31,270 nt of DNA from a virus: positions 1-31,270 of the IMG/VR virus record IMGVR_UViG_3300034198_006514; one strand, written 5' to 3'. Positions 1-8,179 of the stretch are shown in pieces. Position numbers and translations under genes: made by a program. Position 1 is the stretch's first letter; every line of letters starts with the position of its first letter. The notes below the pieces were generated by a model. That model saw nothing but the letters and a program-made list of their open reading frames with translations. It had not been told where the DNA came from and did not search any database.

Positions 1-216
1 AGAGAGAAATACAAGATATTAATTTATATAAGTCCTTATTATTAGTTTTTAATAGATTAGTATTAATATATTTATTATATTTATTATATATAGTATTACT
101 GTAAAAGCTTTTAATTAGACATAACTCTATCCGCATAGTTCCCCTGATTTGAAAATATATATTTACTCACAAAGATAATATTATATCCTAAGTTTAACTA
201 TCTGTCAAATGAGAAA
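1..216. other. AT-rich non-coding stretch at the left edge
   Basis: This stretch lies downstream of the last leftward gene. It is very AT-rich, with runs built from TTATTATAT-like units around 60-95. I find no open frame with a ribosome binding site on either strand, and no hairpin followed by a T-run that would serve as a clear terminator for the leftward transcripts. It may be the end of the early transcription unit or lead into a further region outside the window. Confidence 0.5.
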
Positions 217-552
217 TCAGTCGTCTTCATCATAATCATTTTCAAAAATGGAGGCAAGATCTTCTAGCGGGTAAGTGTAAAGCATGACAAGCACCTTGCA
301 GTCTTCATCTTCATTGGAGACGTATTCCCATACCGGAACAAATCCCGCCTTTGTTAGAAGCTTAACGAGGGTTTTCTCATCGTCTATGACATTCCAAATA
401 AAGACTTTTACAGGACTACCATCATCATCTGCTCTTGCCTGTTGGATGCCTTCCATGAAATCATAGATTTCTCTTACTGTTTTTGGGTTTCCTTCATAAC
501 CAGCAGACAGCTCAATCATTGAGCAGGTGTAGTTTAGGCCATGTTGGTTCAT
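217..552 (-). CDS. Acidic 111-residue protein of unknown function
   Basis: This protein has no family I recognise. It is strongly acidic, especially in the last 10 residues (a run of Asp and Glu), with a mixed alpha/beta pattern of hydrophobic strands (VKVFIWNV, CKVLVMLYTY) that suggests a small globular domain. The start is supported by AAGGA about 8 bases upstream of ATG. It is the last gene of the leftward arm and lies 16 bases after the primase gene, so it is probably co-transcribed with it. A role in replication or as a DNA mimic is possible from acidity and position, but this is only inference. Confidence 0.8.
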   Translation of the reverse strand: MNQHGLNYTCSMIELSAGYEGNPKTVREIYDFMEGIQQARADDDGSPVKVFIWNVIDDEKTLVKLLTKAGFVPVWEYVSNEDEDCKVLVMLYTYPLEDLASIFENDYDEDD

Positions 553-568
553 ACGAATATCCTTTTTT

Positions 569-1336
569 CTATCTTCCGTTTGTTAAAAAAGACTGTATTT
601 GTGAGTCGTTATATTCTTTTGGATCAAGATCACTTACAATGCTTGTAACACGATCAAAGAAAACAGTTGCGTTTTGCCTAAAAGCCATTGATTCTCGTAA
701 TTTGTCGTTATCAAGCCAGATCGACAAGTAAAAAAACATCTTCGACAAGGCCGACAGACGATCTCGTCCAATGTGAGAGCCCCAAAGAGGCATTGCTGTG
801 GTTTGGCGTGATACCTTTATGGCAGATATTAAGTCTTCTGTCAAGACACAGCTGCCATTATCCACAACATTTTTGCCTTTAATTACGTGAAAAACGTCCT
901 CGGACTGGCCTCGTGTGAGATACTTCGGGGCTGCTGGGTTCTTCGAGAACGACCTTCCTTGGTAGAAAAGAAGCTCAAACCCATCCCCATACACAGGAAA
1001 AATCAGCCTTTCTTGTAGATCGCTCCACATAAAGTTATGGTCAGCTATTTCATTGTCTGTTATCCCATATTTAGACAGCCAAGCACATACATCTGAAGGA
1101 AGAGCCAACGAAGCGTCATATGGAAGACGAACAACACCGGCCTTTAGATCAGCAGCGTCCCGATCAAGAAGACGTTTCTCAATGTCTCGAAGTGGGATGT
1201 TGTCTGAAGCAACGTAATAACCGCAGCTCCAGCACCACATGTGCCCATCATCAAAGACACCGAGATTGTTTCCTTTTCGGTCTCCACCTTGCTCCCTACA
1301 AGAAGGACAAGGCTCGTTTTTCTCCCACTGTGACAT
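569..1336 (-). CDS. Stand-alone DNA primase (zinc ribbon plus TOPRIM)
   Basis: The protein is a primase that would make RNA primers for lagging-strand synthesis. The sequence shows an N-terminal zinc ribbon with four cysteines (C10, C13, C35, C38) and an aromatic-rich spacer (MWCWSCGY). It continues into a TOPRIM-type core with acidic E167/D168 after a hydrophobic strand and a D209-x-D211 pair, the usual metal ligands. At 255 residues it matches the primase half of T7 gp4-like proteins; the RecA-type helicase half is absent, so a separate helicase is expected elsewhere. The start ATG lies one base after the TAG of the upstream gene, and GGGGT precedes it, so translation is probably coupled. 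Confidence 0.85.
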   Translation of the reverse strand: MSQWEKNEPCPSCREQGGDRKGNNLGVFDDGHMWCWSCGYYVASDNIPLRDIEKRLLDRDAADLKAGVVRLPYDASLALPSDVCAWLSKYGITDNEIADHNFMWSDLQERLIFPVYGDGFELLFYQGRSFSKNPAAPKYLTRGQSEDVFHVIKGKNVVDNGSCVLTEDLISAIKVSRQTTAMPLWGSHIGRDRLSALSKMFFYLSIWLDNDKLRESMAFRQNATVFFDRVTSIVSDLDPKEYNDSQIQSFLTNGR

Positions 1337-1337
1337 A

Positions 1338-2105
1338 CTACCCCGCTATTTGTTTTTGGATAAGCTCAGCAAGAGGGTTGATTGGGGGTGTAGTCAACAT
1401 CGAAGCCACACCAGAGCAATCATGCACCTCACCTGTCACACGATCATTTCCCCAACCTGTGCGCGATACCGTAGTCTTTCTCCGTTCTTCCACAATCGCT
1501 GCCAGCTTCTGTAATGAGGGAAGAAACGAATCAAAGCTAAGGAAATAGCCGTCCTTCTCAGGGCTCTTTTTCTTGATTTCTTCATCCCAATCCCCGTTTA
1601 GTTCTTCGTAACAGCAGAAGCGAAACAGGAGGGTGTAAATACCAATAAGGTATGAGTTATCTTGCCAACGCTCGTCTGCCTCAACAACAAAGGTCTGCGA
1701 ACCACAATCTACAGGCCGGTGAAAAATCGTAGGTTTAAAGCCGTTATGTTTTTCTACAGGAACACCAATCCTATCCCAGTTTGCAAGGAACTTTTCTAAG
1801 GGGACTACTGGAAGACGCACGGAAAGGAGTGTCCTGCTCTTTTCATACGACTGTGTGCTGTTGTCCCATTCAAACCCATAGATCTTGTAAGGTGTCTGAT
1901 TAAACTCGGTGGAATGGAGAGCATCTGAGAAATAATCACGACACTTAGCCGGAAGCATAATTTCAACAAACTTGCCGTCGTTCGTCTCATTGACAAAGGC
2001 AAATTTAATGGGCTGCGACTGGGCTATTTCAGAATACCCATACTCGTTTTTTGGGAGGACAAAAGGAACAAAAGCATGGTTAGTCGCGGTCATTGTTGTG
2101 CTCAT
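1338..2105 (-). CDS. Unknown 255-residue protein, co-transcribed with primase
   Basis: I do not recognise a family. The protein is mixed alpha/beta with no signal peptide or membrane segment. The frame is open back to an ATG at 2129, but the ATG at 2105 has AAGGGA about 6 bases upstream and is preferred. Both starts overlap the end of the preceding zinc-ribbon gene. The C-terminus carries a Thr/Pro-rich stretch before a final helix. Its place directly before the primase suggests a replication or recombination accessory role (for example a single-strand-binding-type protein), but no motif proves this. Confidence 0.75.
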   Translation of the reverse strand: MSTTMTATNHAFVPFVLPKNEYGYSEIAQSQPIKFAFVNETNDGKFVEIMLPAKCRDYFSDALHSTEFNQTPYKIYGFEWDNSTQSYEKSRTLLSVRLPVVPLEKFLANWDRIGVPVEKHNGFKPTIFHRPVDCGSQTFVVEADERWQDNSYLIGIYTLLFRFCCYEELNGDWDEEIKKKSPEKDGYFLSFDSFLPSLQKLAAIVEERRKTTVSRTGWGNDRVTGEVHDCSGVASMLTTPPINPLAELIQKQIAG

Positions 2106-2274
2106 CAGCTTCCCTTTCAGTGTCATCATTGGAAATAAACGGCTCGTTTACCGGCACATCATCAGAAATATAACTAAAACAATTATCACAAAGATCAATC
2201 ATCTCCCCCGTCGCGATGGATTTACGAACACTCTCACGATTGCTTAGTGCGTTGTTGCAAGAAAGGCAGCGCAT
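2080..2274 (-). CDS. Small zinc-ribbon protein (64 aa)
   Basis: Two cysteine pairs, CLSC near residue 3 and CDNC near residue 29, are spaced as in small treble-clef or zinc-ribbon knuckles, followed by an acidic tail rich in Asp, Glu and Asn. This arrangement is common in phage-encoded nucleic-acid-binding or adaptor proteins. The gene begins shortly after the ATP-grasp gene ends and its 3' end overlaps the start of the next gene, indicating an operon with translational coupling. The exact function is unknown. Confidence 0.75.
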   Translation of the reverse strand: MRCLSCNNALSNRESVRKSIATGEMIDLCDNCFSYISDDVPVNEPFISNDDTEREADEHNNDRD

Positions 2275-2285
2275 GTAGTTCCTAA

Positions 2286-3056
2286 TTAGTTATTATTAAG
2301 TGCTTGTTGGATTGCGCTCACATATCGTGAGACTGTCGTTCCCTCAAGGCCAGGGGCTGTATTCACTTCAAGAACATAGGCCTTACCTTCATGTTCGTTC
2401 CAGATAACGTCAACGCCTCCAAAGTCAAGGCCAAGCGCAAGCACAGCAAGACGTGCCTGTTCTTTTACGTCATCAGGAACTGTAATGCCTTCTCGGCAAA
2501 ATACCCAACCATTTTCCTCTGTGCGTATCTTTGAGTTTGACTCTGCTCCTTTCCTCCTTTTCTTCTGTTGAGCATCAAAGACAACCCCGTTACAAACGTG
2601 AACGCGGAACTCCGCTTTCTTGGGTTTGTATTTGGTATACAAGGGACAGGCTTGGAACTCCTCTGGGCTTGACATAAGAACAATTCCCTGTCCTCGTGTT
2701 CCTGTCAGGGTTTTACGGCCCACAACAGTTGTCCCTTCAGACAGCCATTGGGCTGCTACGCTGCTGACCGTAGTTGCTTCAGGACAGCGCACTTCCTTGG
2801 CTATAAGGTGAGCAAAAGCTTTCTTCTTGTTGACAGCAAGCCCCACCTTCTCTGGAGGGTTAAGCCAGCGGCTACCTGCTGCAACAGCCTTGCCAAACCA
2901 AGCCGGCATAGTGCCGTTACCCCAGTTTAAAATGACATCCCAAGGCCGTGGGCGGTATTTTCCTGTAGGGAAAACACGAAACGACCCAGTTGCCTTGGCA
3001 ATGTTTCTTGCCCCTTGTGAGGACATCTTATACGGAAAAACAACAAGACGTGGCAT
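2286..3056 (-). CDS. ATP-grasp ligase of the phage amide-bond cassette
   Basis: The protein has the layout of an ATP-grasp carboxylate-amine ligase. It shows a lysine-rich segment near residues 77-79, a lid with V-x-x-K and a glycine-rich loop (113-126, TLTGTRGQG), a strand with E149-R151, and the metal site D216 plus E230-x-N232. Such enzymes activate a carboxylate as acyl-phosphate and join it to an amine. The 256-residue length fits a RimK/YheC-type core with a short N-terminal domain. The start has AAAGGAA just upstream. It is the last of six neighbouring amide-chemistry genes, so it probably works in the same pathway, which is inference. Its substrate cannot be read from the sequence. 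Confidence 0.88.
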   Translation of the reverse strand: MPRLVVFPYKMSSQGARNIAKATGSFRVFPTGKYRPRPWDVILNWGNGTMPAWFGKAVAAGSRWLNPPEKVGLAVNKKKAFAHLIAKEVRCPEATTVSSVAAQWLSEGTTVVGRKTLTGTRGQGIVLMSSPEEFQACPLYTKYKPKKAEFRVHVCNGVVFDAQQKKRRKGAESNSKIRTEENGWVFCREGITVPDDVKEQARLAVLALGLDFGGVDVIWNEHEGKAYVLEVNTAPGLEGTTVSRYVSAIQQALNNN

Positions 3057-3078
3057 TTAGTTCCTTTCTTTTTTAAAC

Positions 3079-3095
3079 ATTACAAGGTTTGTAAC
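3079..3095. promoter_or_regulatory. Palindrome TTACAA-N3-TTGTAA, copy 1
   Basis: The palindrome has spacer GGT and sits in the 47-base gap 23 bases upstream of the ATP-grasp start. It is one of ten related palindromes between 3079 and 11731. Confidence 0.7.
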
Positions 3096-3103
3096 TTAAC
3101 AGC

Positions 3104-4483
3104 TTAGTGCATTGCTTGACGACGCACCTCTTCCACATCTCTATTGTTGACTGCAATAAAGACATCCGTGACCATAATCGAAAAGCCACTATTATCTGGC
3201 ATACGCTGGATTCCACGAATAGTTCCCTCAAGAATGTCAGCGTCCATCAAAGAGGCTACCCGTTCTTTGCCCGCAGTAAATCCTTTAACTTCCCACGTAG
3301 ACTCAGCCAGAACCGGTATACCCGTGATACAATACTGGGGCTGTTTCTTAGAGGTAGAGTAGAAGTCAATGGGCATCCACTGAAGCTTCTCGCCCACACG
3401 AAAAGACGTTTTAGACAACGGAGAAGTAACCGAATCCGGAAACATCTCTGCCTTTGTCTTCACTGGCTTTGTTTGATTAGCCGCGTGGTAGTTGGGAGCA
3501 CTTGGCGGCGGAAGATATGCCGGAGGTGGGGTATACGCAGCCGGTTTAGATATCGGCGTGACGTTACTCTTGCTCTTGAAAGGAACAGCCGGTGGTTCCG
3601 GAGCTTCCTCCATCTTACGCCAAACACCATTGACGAACTCCCAGCCTTCTCGAATATCGCCTTCTTTGTTTACCGTAGGTTCCACTTTGGGAACGGGAGA
3701 TTTATCCTCAACAACATCCTCGTATCCCTCCCAAGCAGAGCCGTATCCCCTGTAACTGTAAGTGCGAGTCAGGGGGGACTTATACTTGACCCGCTTGACC
3801 ACATCCCCAGCCAGATCTATACACAGATAGGTAAACGCAGGAAGTTCCTCAAAAACCGGAACTGTTTCCTTGTTTCTGTCCAAAATCCAGTGCATCATCT
3901 TGGGCTCGGAGGCAAACATCATCCGGTTAAATTGCTTTTGTGCCGCAATCCAAAGAGGACGATCATGGTTTCGCGCAATGTTGAGGGTCTTTTGCTTAAG
4001 ATCATACCAGACAATAGCATAGGCTCCCTCAAGCTGTTCAAGAACATCCAAAGTATCATAGGAAGCAAGAGCAACTGTCAGTCCGTGGCTGTCTACCTCC
4101 TTGCTTTTTGCCTCTTTACCAAAGGCCTCCAGATTTGAGATGAAGCCATTATGGACAAGCACAATATCACCGTGCTCAAAAGGATGGGCGTTTGTCGTGT
4201 TCCGCTTACCAAACGTGGCAAAGCGATTATGACCAAAGATAATAGGGTCACAGTCCTTTGCTGCATTGTCAAGCCACGGCATCACACCTTGGGCACGGAA
4301 CAGGCCAAAAGGATCACCCTCTATCTTACGAAGATCGTAGTTGCCATCCCGCATAACACGAACAATACCGGTGCCGTCTGTTCCACGAAGACTATCTCCA
4401 ATAAGTGCTTGTTTGAAGATGTCAAGATCACGAACAAACAGACCACCAGCACTGAAACAAGAAAGACCAACAATACCACACAT
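3104..4483 (-). CDS. Class II glutamine amidotransferase with C-terminal extension
   Basis: The N-terminus begins Met-Cys-Gly-Ile-Val-Gly, so Cys2 becomes the Ntn-hydrolase nucleophile after Met removal. The family signatures are visible in order: RGTDGTGI (33-41), GHNRFAT (about 84), NAHPF and VHNG (about 98-113). The domain (roughly 1-240) would hydrolyse glutamine and release ammonia. A Pro-rich linker (about 295-340, with PPPAYLPPPSAP) leads to an unassigned C-terminal domain of about 110 residues. At 459 residues it lacks the isomerase or synthetase modules of GlmS, PurF or AsnB, so it probably passes ammonia to a separate ligase; the two glutamine-synthetase-fold ligases nearby are the natural partners. 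The start has AAGGAAAG upstream. Confidence 0.92.
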   Translation of the reverse strand: MCGIVGLSCFSAGGLFVRDLDIFKQALIGDSLRGTDGTGIVRVMRDGNYDLRKIEGDPFGLFRAQGVMPWLDNAAKDCDPIIFGHNRFATFGKRNTTNAHPFEHGDIVLVHNGFISNLEAFGKEAKSKEVDSHGLTVALASYDTLDVLEQLEGAYAIVWYDLKQKTLNIARNHDRPLWIAAQKQFNRMMFASEPKMMHWILDRNKETVPVFEELPAFTYLCIDLAGDVVKRVKYKSPLTRTYSYRGYGSAWEGYEDVVEDKSPVPKVEPTVNKEGDIREGWEFVNGVWRKMEEAPEPPAVPFKSKSNVTPISKPAAYTPPPAYLPPPSAPNYHAANQTKPVKTKAEMFPDSVTSPLSKTSFRVGEKLQWMPIDFYSTSKKQPQYCITGIPVLAESTWEVKGFTAGKERVASLMDADILEGTIRGIQRMPDNSGFSIMVTDVFIAVNNRDVEEVRRQAMH

Positions 4484-4527
4484 AGAACTTTCCTTTTTAC
4501 AGAGTTAAAAATTAATTAGAGTTAGGG

Positions 4528-5796
4528 TTAGTTAGGGGGAACATACGGAACAATCTCGTCTTGCCACCACGCATTCACAGACTGATTAATGGAGCCTAAG
4601 GAGGCAGTGGGAGGAGGAACGTTGATTGCCATGCCGGTAGAAACAGGAGGCACTCCAGTTACCTCACCAACCAAAGCAGAAACCTCATCAAAAGACATCG
4701 TAGAGAGTGATTTTTTCTCCCCTTGTTTTGCTTTCTGTTTTAGCCAGTAGGCTGCCGCTTCCTCTTTAGTGCGAAGAACAAAAGCACTAACTCCACTGTT
4801 TTTAGGGAACTGATGTTGTGGATAGAACAGAGGATGGTTGTTAATCAGGCACTCTTTGGCAAAAGAGAATCCAGTGGACAGCTCCTGCTTCATGCTGTAA
4901 GTGTTGGGTAATACCGTAGTAAGCCCCCTAAACACAAGACGCTGGAAGTCTGCATAATTAGAAAATGTATTCATCTCCTTGATATAGTCAGTGATACATC
5001 CACGAGACAAGCGAACAGAAGCTTCTTTTAACGCAAGAATCAAGTCAACCCAAAGAGCAACTTTACCCGCATCCCATTCCCCATTAAGGTGCCGAAACTC
5101 CATTGTGCCGAGATCACGAAGACGCCCAATGTTCAAGGCCGAGTATTTTGACCAACGCTCAAACAATGTCGGGGTTATGTCATTCCCATTGCCGGTGTCG
5201 TTGAGGAGTAGGTTGATATCATTTGTCAAAAGCGTCCGTGTTAGAGGAACACAGAAAACACTTTTCTTCCTGTCCTCACAAGAGAAGCGAAACAAAGAGG
5301 ACTCAAACACAGTGTAAAGAAGAATAAGGTTTCCCAGTTCTGCCGTAGTCAGATCACCAACATCCAGATGGACATGGATACTGGTTCGCCAACTGAAAGA
5401 AGGCTTTTTCCCCAAACAACTGGACAAGAAAAGATACAAACTTGCCAACGAGGAACGCACGTCAGAAGCGTGAAGAATATGAGAAACAAACTCCCGCCCG
5501 TGGTTTCTTAAAGAACCATCGTTCTGGATAAGCCAATCAGGACTAGCCTTCGAGTCTAATGTAAAAGAAACATCCTCAATTTCAACCTCAAGGCCAACAT
5601 GGCCGTCAGTGCTGCGTAAAACGGGAATGTTTTCACGAAAAGCAGTAAAAGCATTCTCTTTTCGGCGATAGCCCCAATACCCACGAAGGTGTGTTTCCCA
5701 ACCATCTGGGACACGGGACGCGTGAATATCTTTTGCCGAAAGCAGCCCATAGATAGTGTTAATCTTTAGGGGAGGTTTTGATTTAATTGTCACCAT
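4528..5796 (-). CDS. Glutamine-synthetase-fold amidoligase (Amidoligase_2-like)
   Basis: The protein carries the metal and ATP ligand pattern of the amidoligase branch of the glutamine synthetase/COOH-NH2 ligase fold. It shows GLEVEIE (G68, E70, E72), NDGSLRNHGREF (D93, E102), a histidine pair SIHVHLD (H141, H143) and EFRHLNGEWD (R235, H236). These enzymes use ATP to form an amide between a carboxylate and an amine. The core ends near residue 300; the C-terminal about 120 residues are helical then Pro/Ser-rich and may bind a partner. AGGAGA precedes the ATG. It lies between the class II amidotransferase and a gene of unknown family, both on the same strand with short gaps. Confidence 0.85.
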   Translation of the reverse strand: MVTIKSKPPLKINTIYGLLSAKDIHASRVPDGWETHLRGYWGYRRKENAFTAFRENIPVLRSTDGHVGLEVEIEDVSFTLDSKASPDWLIQNDGSLRNHGREFVSHILHASDVRSSLASLYLFLSSCLGKKPSFSWRTSIHVHLDVGDLTTAELGNLILLYTVFESSLFRFSCEDRKKSVFCVPLTRTLLTNDINLLLNDTGNGNDITPTLFERWSKYSALNIGRLRDLGTMEFRHLNGEWDAGKVALWVDLILALKEASVRLSRGCITDYIKEMNTFSNYADFQRLVFRGLTTVLPNTYSMKQELSTGFSFAKECLINNHPLFYPQHQFPKNSGVSAFVLRTKEEAAAYWLKQKAKQGEKKSLSTMSFDEVSALVGEVTGVPPVSTGMAINVPPPTASLGSINQSVNAWWQDEIVPYVPPN

Positions 5797-5805
5797 GTTC
5801 TCCTG

Positions 5806-6516
5806 TTAGGCCTCTACTGTAATTCCTTGTGGGGTAAAATAATCAATATACTCCTGCCTCAAAAGCGGCTCAGTAACAGCAATCCGCCCCTCATTAATGA
5901 TCTGTCCCGACGGAATATCTTTGAACCAGATTGACCGTAGTGATGAGGCAACACCAAGAGACACAGCAAACTGTGGGCTCAAGGCAAAGCCAAACACATT
6001 GGGATCATTGTCCATCTTGCTCAGTCCATGTGACAAAGACCAGAAACGATCATTGCGAGACAGCAGTATTGTCCAATCTGCTACGGAACCTTCAAAGGCA
6101 TAGGCTGACCAGAAAGAAGGAATAACATGTTTGAATCCCAGCAAACCACGAACAGCTGAAGTTAGGCCGAACGATTCCATTGTTCCCGAACAGATGCCTT
6201 TTTTGTTCTGGCGAAGGGGTATCCGAGAAATATGGACAGCACCTTTCCGGTGGTTGCACCATCCCTCTACCGGAAACCAAAGCTCAAAGAGAACTTTGTC
6301 CTCAGTTAAAGCCACCTTTGCAGGTGTGTCGCCATAGCTTCGCAGTGTAAAATACCGCTTGTTCCCCGAACTTGTAAGATCAATACCAGAAACAGCACGA
6401 AGAACAGGAAACCGCTCGGTCTTGTAGTCCTGCGTAAGGACAACCGTGTCGTTTAAATAAAGACGCAGGTCATCCAGAGTTGCCTCTGGAAAAAGGCTGT
6501 CAATATGCTGTAGCAT
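5806..6516 (-). CDS. Unknown 236-residue protein inside the amide-ligase cassette
   Basis: I do not recognise a family. The chain is about 236 residues, mixed alpha/beta, rich in aromatic residues (Trp in VEGWCNHRKG, SVADWTILL, NDRFWSLSHG), with no signal peptide or membrane helix. The frame is open to a TTG at 6540, but ATG at 6516, one base after the stop codon of the upstream ligase gene, is the more likely coupled start. Lying between two COOH-NH2 ligase genes, it is probably a substrate carrier, partner subunit or additional enzyme of that pathway, or the modified target. That is inference from position only. Confidence 0.8.
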   Translation of the reverse strand: MLQHIDSLFPEATLDDLRLYLNDTVVLTQDYKTERFPVLRAVSGIDLTSSGNKRYFTLRSYGDTPAKVALTEDKVLFELWFPVEGWCNHRKGAVHISRIPLRQNKKGICSGTMESFGLTSAVRGLLGFKHVIPSFWSAYAFEGSVADWTILLSRNDRFWSLSHGLSKMDNDPNVFGFALSPQFAVSLGVASSLRSIWFKDIPSGQIINEGRIAVTEPLLRQEYIDYFTPQGITVEA

Positions 6517-6517
6517 A

Positions 6518-7423
6518 TTAGGCAAAAGCCCCCGTGCCAAAGTAAGCCGGAGAGTCGCATTTCTTCTTCATCAAGGTTTTGTCCAACGTGCGATAAACAA
6601 GACCAAAGCAGTGCAGCATCTCCCAAGCAATTTTCGTGTTGCCTGCATCAATAGCTCCTTTGATGCTGGCGCCGTAATCCTCCAAAAGAAACACGGCGTT
6701 CGGGGTATTCGCAACTTTAAAGGCCGTGACAACACCATCATAAGCCCACGACATCAGTTCGGATGAGGCAGTCCAGAAGTTAGACAGCACGCGGTATTCG
6801 ATACCGTAGTCTTTATCACGGAAAGCACCACCCTTACCATAAAGCTCTTTCCGGCGTGTGTCAACATCAATAAACAGACTAGGCAAGCCCAACGTAAGGT
6901 CGAGTGCCTTAACTATCGGCTCCTTGTCAAAAACAGACAGCTTGCTTGCAGGCTTGTCGTTCTTGTTAAAGGAAACGTGAATGTGGCCACCAGCTGTTCG
7001 CATTGTTTGGAGCAATGCGCTGCCAGTCTCCTTGGGAGAAGGATTAGCCGTGCGTGTCCACACACAGAAGTCAGGCTCACAACCAAGTTCCTGTGCTTGA
7101 CGGGAGCTAAGCTGTTCCTTGGTAAAAAGCATGGACGGAGCAATGGCAATGTCCAGACCCAACTCTGCCGTAAGGCTATCCAAGTAACCACGCATCGTTG
7201 TCAACTGGGATACAAAGGACTCCTTGGTTCCGGCGGGAGGAACGTTATACTCCAACATAACATTATCCTCCTGAACAGCGTATCCCTTACCCAGTGTAGC
7301 AACAGGTTTGGGTTTATGCTTTGTGCCACCAATAAGACCAACCGCAGGCACCGGAGTTTTGGTGACACGAGAAGTTAAAAAGACCTCTGTATCAGTTCCG
7401 ACTTGCAAAAGTTCAAAAGACAT
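6518..7423 (-). CDS. phiEco32-type COOH-NH2 ligase (type 2)
   Basis: The sequence matches what I know of the phiEco32-like amidoligase type 2 family, a glutamine-synthetase-fold ligase found mainly in phages. Visible signatures are VGTDTEVF (D11, E13), QEDNVMLEYN (E52, E58), GGHIHVS (145-151), the double arginine with YGKGGA (R190, R191, Y195-A200), and DYGIEYRVLSNFW (E209, R211). The length of 301 residues fits a complete domain. The family is predicted to join an amine to a carboxylate using ATP, and its natural substrate is not established. The start follows AAAAGGAAA. A TTACAA palindrome lies 22 bases upstream of the ATG, so this gene may be regulated with the others carrying that site. 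Confidence 0.9.
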   Translation of the reverse strand: MSFELLQVGTDTEVFLTSRVTKTPVPAVGLIGGTKHKPKPVATLGKGYAVQEDNVMLEYNVPPAGTKESFVSQLTTMRGYLDSLTAELGLDIAIAPSMLFTKEQLSSRQAQELGCEPDFCVWTRTANPSPKETGSALLQTMRTAGGHIHVSFNKNDKPASKLSVFDKEPIVKALDLTLGLPSLFIDVDTRRKELYGKGGAFRDKDYGIEYRVLSNFWTASSELMSWAYDGVVTAFKVANTPNAVFLLEDYGASIKGAIDAGNTKIAWEMLHCFGLVYRTLDKTLMKKKCDSPAYFGTGAFA

Positions 7424-7444
7424 AGATTTCCTTTTAAATAAAAT

Positions 7445-7460
7445 GTTACAAGGTTGTAAC
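7445..7460. promoter_or_regulatory. Palindrome TTACAA-N2-TTGTAA, copy 2
   Basis: This copy has spacer GG and perfect 7-base arms including the outer G/C. It lies 22 bases upstream of the phiEco32-type ligase start, between it and the class I amidotransferase gene. Confidence 0.7.
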
Positions 7461-7470
7461 GCTTAGTGGG

Positions 7471-8178
7471 TTACTTCAAAAGAAAAGCAGAAACAAGTTG
7501 ACGCGAATACTCGGCAAACTGACCGCTGATGTTCGCCCACTCGGGGTGCCCTTGTATTACAAGGCATCTTGTCTTTTTAAAGAAGCCAAACTCTACCTCA
7601 TGGGGAGGTATGCGAACCGTCTCGGATTCCTCCTCAAAATAACAGCGAGAGTGGTCGGCTTGGTGTGCCGTGTATCCAAGAAGGGTAAACTCATTTTCAG
7701 GTAAATCAAACGGCCACATCATTTGGTGATGGCAAGACGTAACATCTATTTCAATGTCCTGCCAAGCTTTTGGCACAGGTGAAGATTCAAGCTCGGGCAG
7801 AAAGACCTTGTGGTTCTGGTTGTGGTTGGTCACATGCTGAATCAACGAGCCGCCAGAAAGAACACACCCTAACTGAGCACCACGACAAACACCAACAATA
7901 CCAGCGCCGACTGCCACTGCCCGTTTAAAAATTGCTGCTTCAAGAGCATCCCGATTGTTATCAGAAGGCTCCGTCATTTCATTTCGTTTTGCGTTGTAAA
8001 GATTGGGGCTAACATCAGTGCCGCCCTCAAAGACAACAACGCAGTCTTTGCTGACTTGCCCCATGTGTTGAAAGATCATTGACGCACTGAAAAGTGAGCC
8101 AAAGACACGACCGGTGTGAAATCCCCGATCAACGATGAGTAAAGTGTTGTGTTTCTGGTCTTTACTTGGAGCTGCCAT
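7471..8178 (-). CDS. Class I glutamine amidotransferase / gamma-glutamyl hydrolase-like
   Basis: The chain shows the class I (triad) amidotransferase pattern: FEGGTDVSP (50-58), the nucleophile elbow GVCRGAQLG with C98, SCHHQMM (148-154) as in the gamma-glutamyl-GABA hydrolase family, and the His-Glu pair in GHPEW (H211, E213). It would hydrolyse glutamine or a gamma-glutamyl bond, either to supply ammonia or to trim a gamma-glutamyl intermediate as PuuD does. I chose ATG 8178 because it lies one base after the stop of the upstream membrane-protein gene, has GGAAGGA upstream, and begins just before the first core strand. The frame is open to 8346, but that extension overlaps the membrane-protein gene and is basic and low in complexity. 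It is the first enzyme gene of the cassette. Confidence 0.87.
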   Translation of the reverse strand: MAAPSKDQKHNTLLIVDRGFHTGRVFGSLFSASMIFQHMGQVSKDCVVVFEGGTDVSPNLYNAKRNEMTEPSDNNRDALEAAIFKRAVAVGAGIVGVCRGAQLGCVLSGGSLIQHVTNHNQNHKVFLPELESSPVPKAWQDIEIDVTSCHHQMMWPFDLPENEFTLLGYTAHQADHSRCYFEEESETVRIPPHEVEFGFFKKTRCLVIQGHPEWANISGQFAEYSRQLVSAFLLK

Positions 8179-8179
8179 G

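Noticed and set aside
569-1336. Primase gene considered as a primase-helicase fusion
   Set aside because: At 255 residues there is no room for a RecA-type helicase, and no Walker A motif is present.
3107-4138. A 343-codon open frame on the plus strand
   Set aside because: It lies wholly opposite the well-supported class II amidotransferase gene, has no ribosome binding site, and its translation is basic and low in structure.
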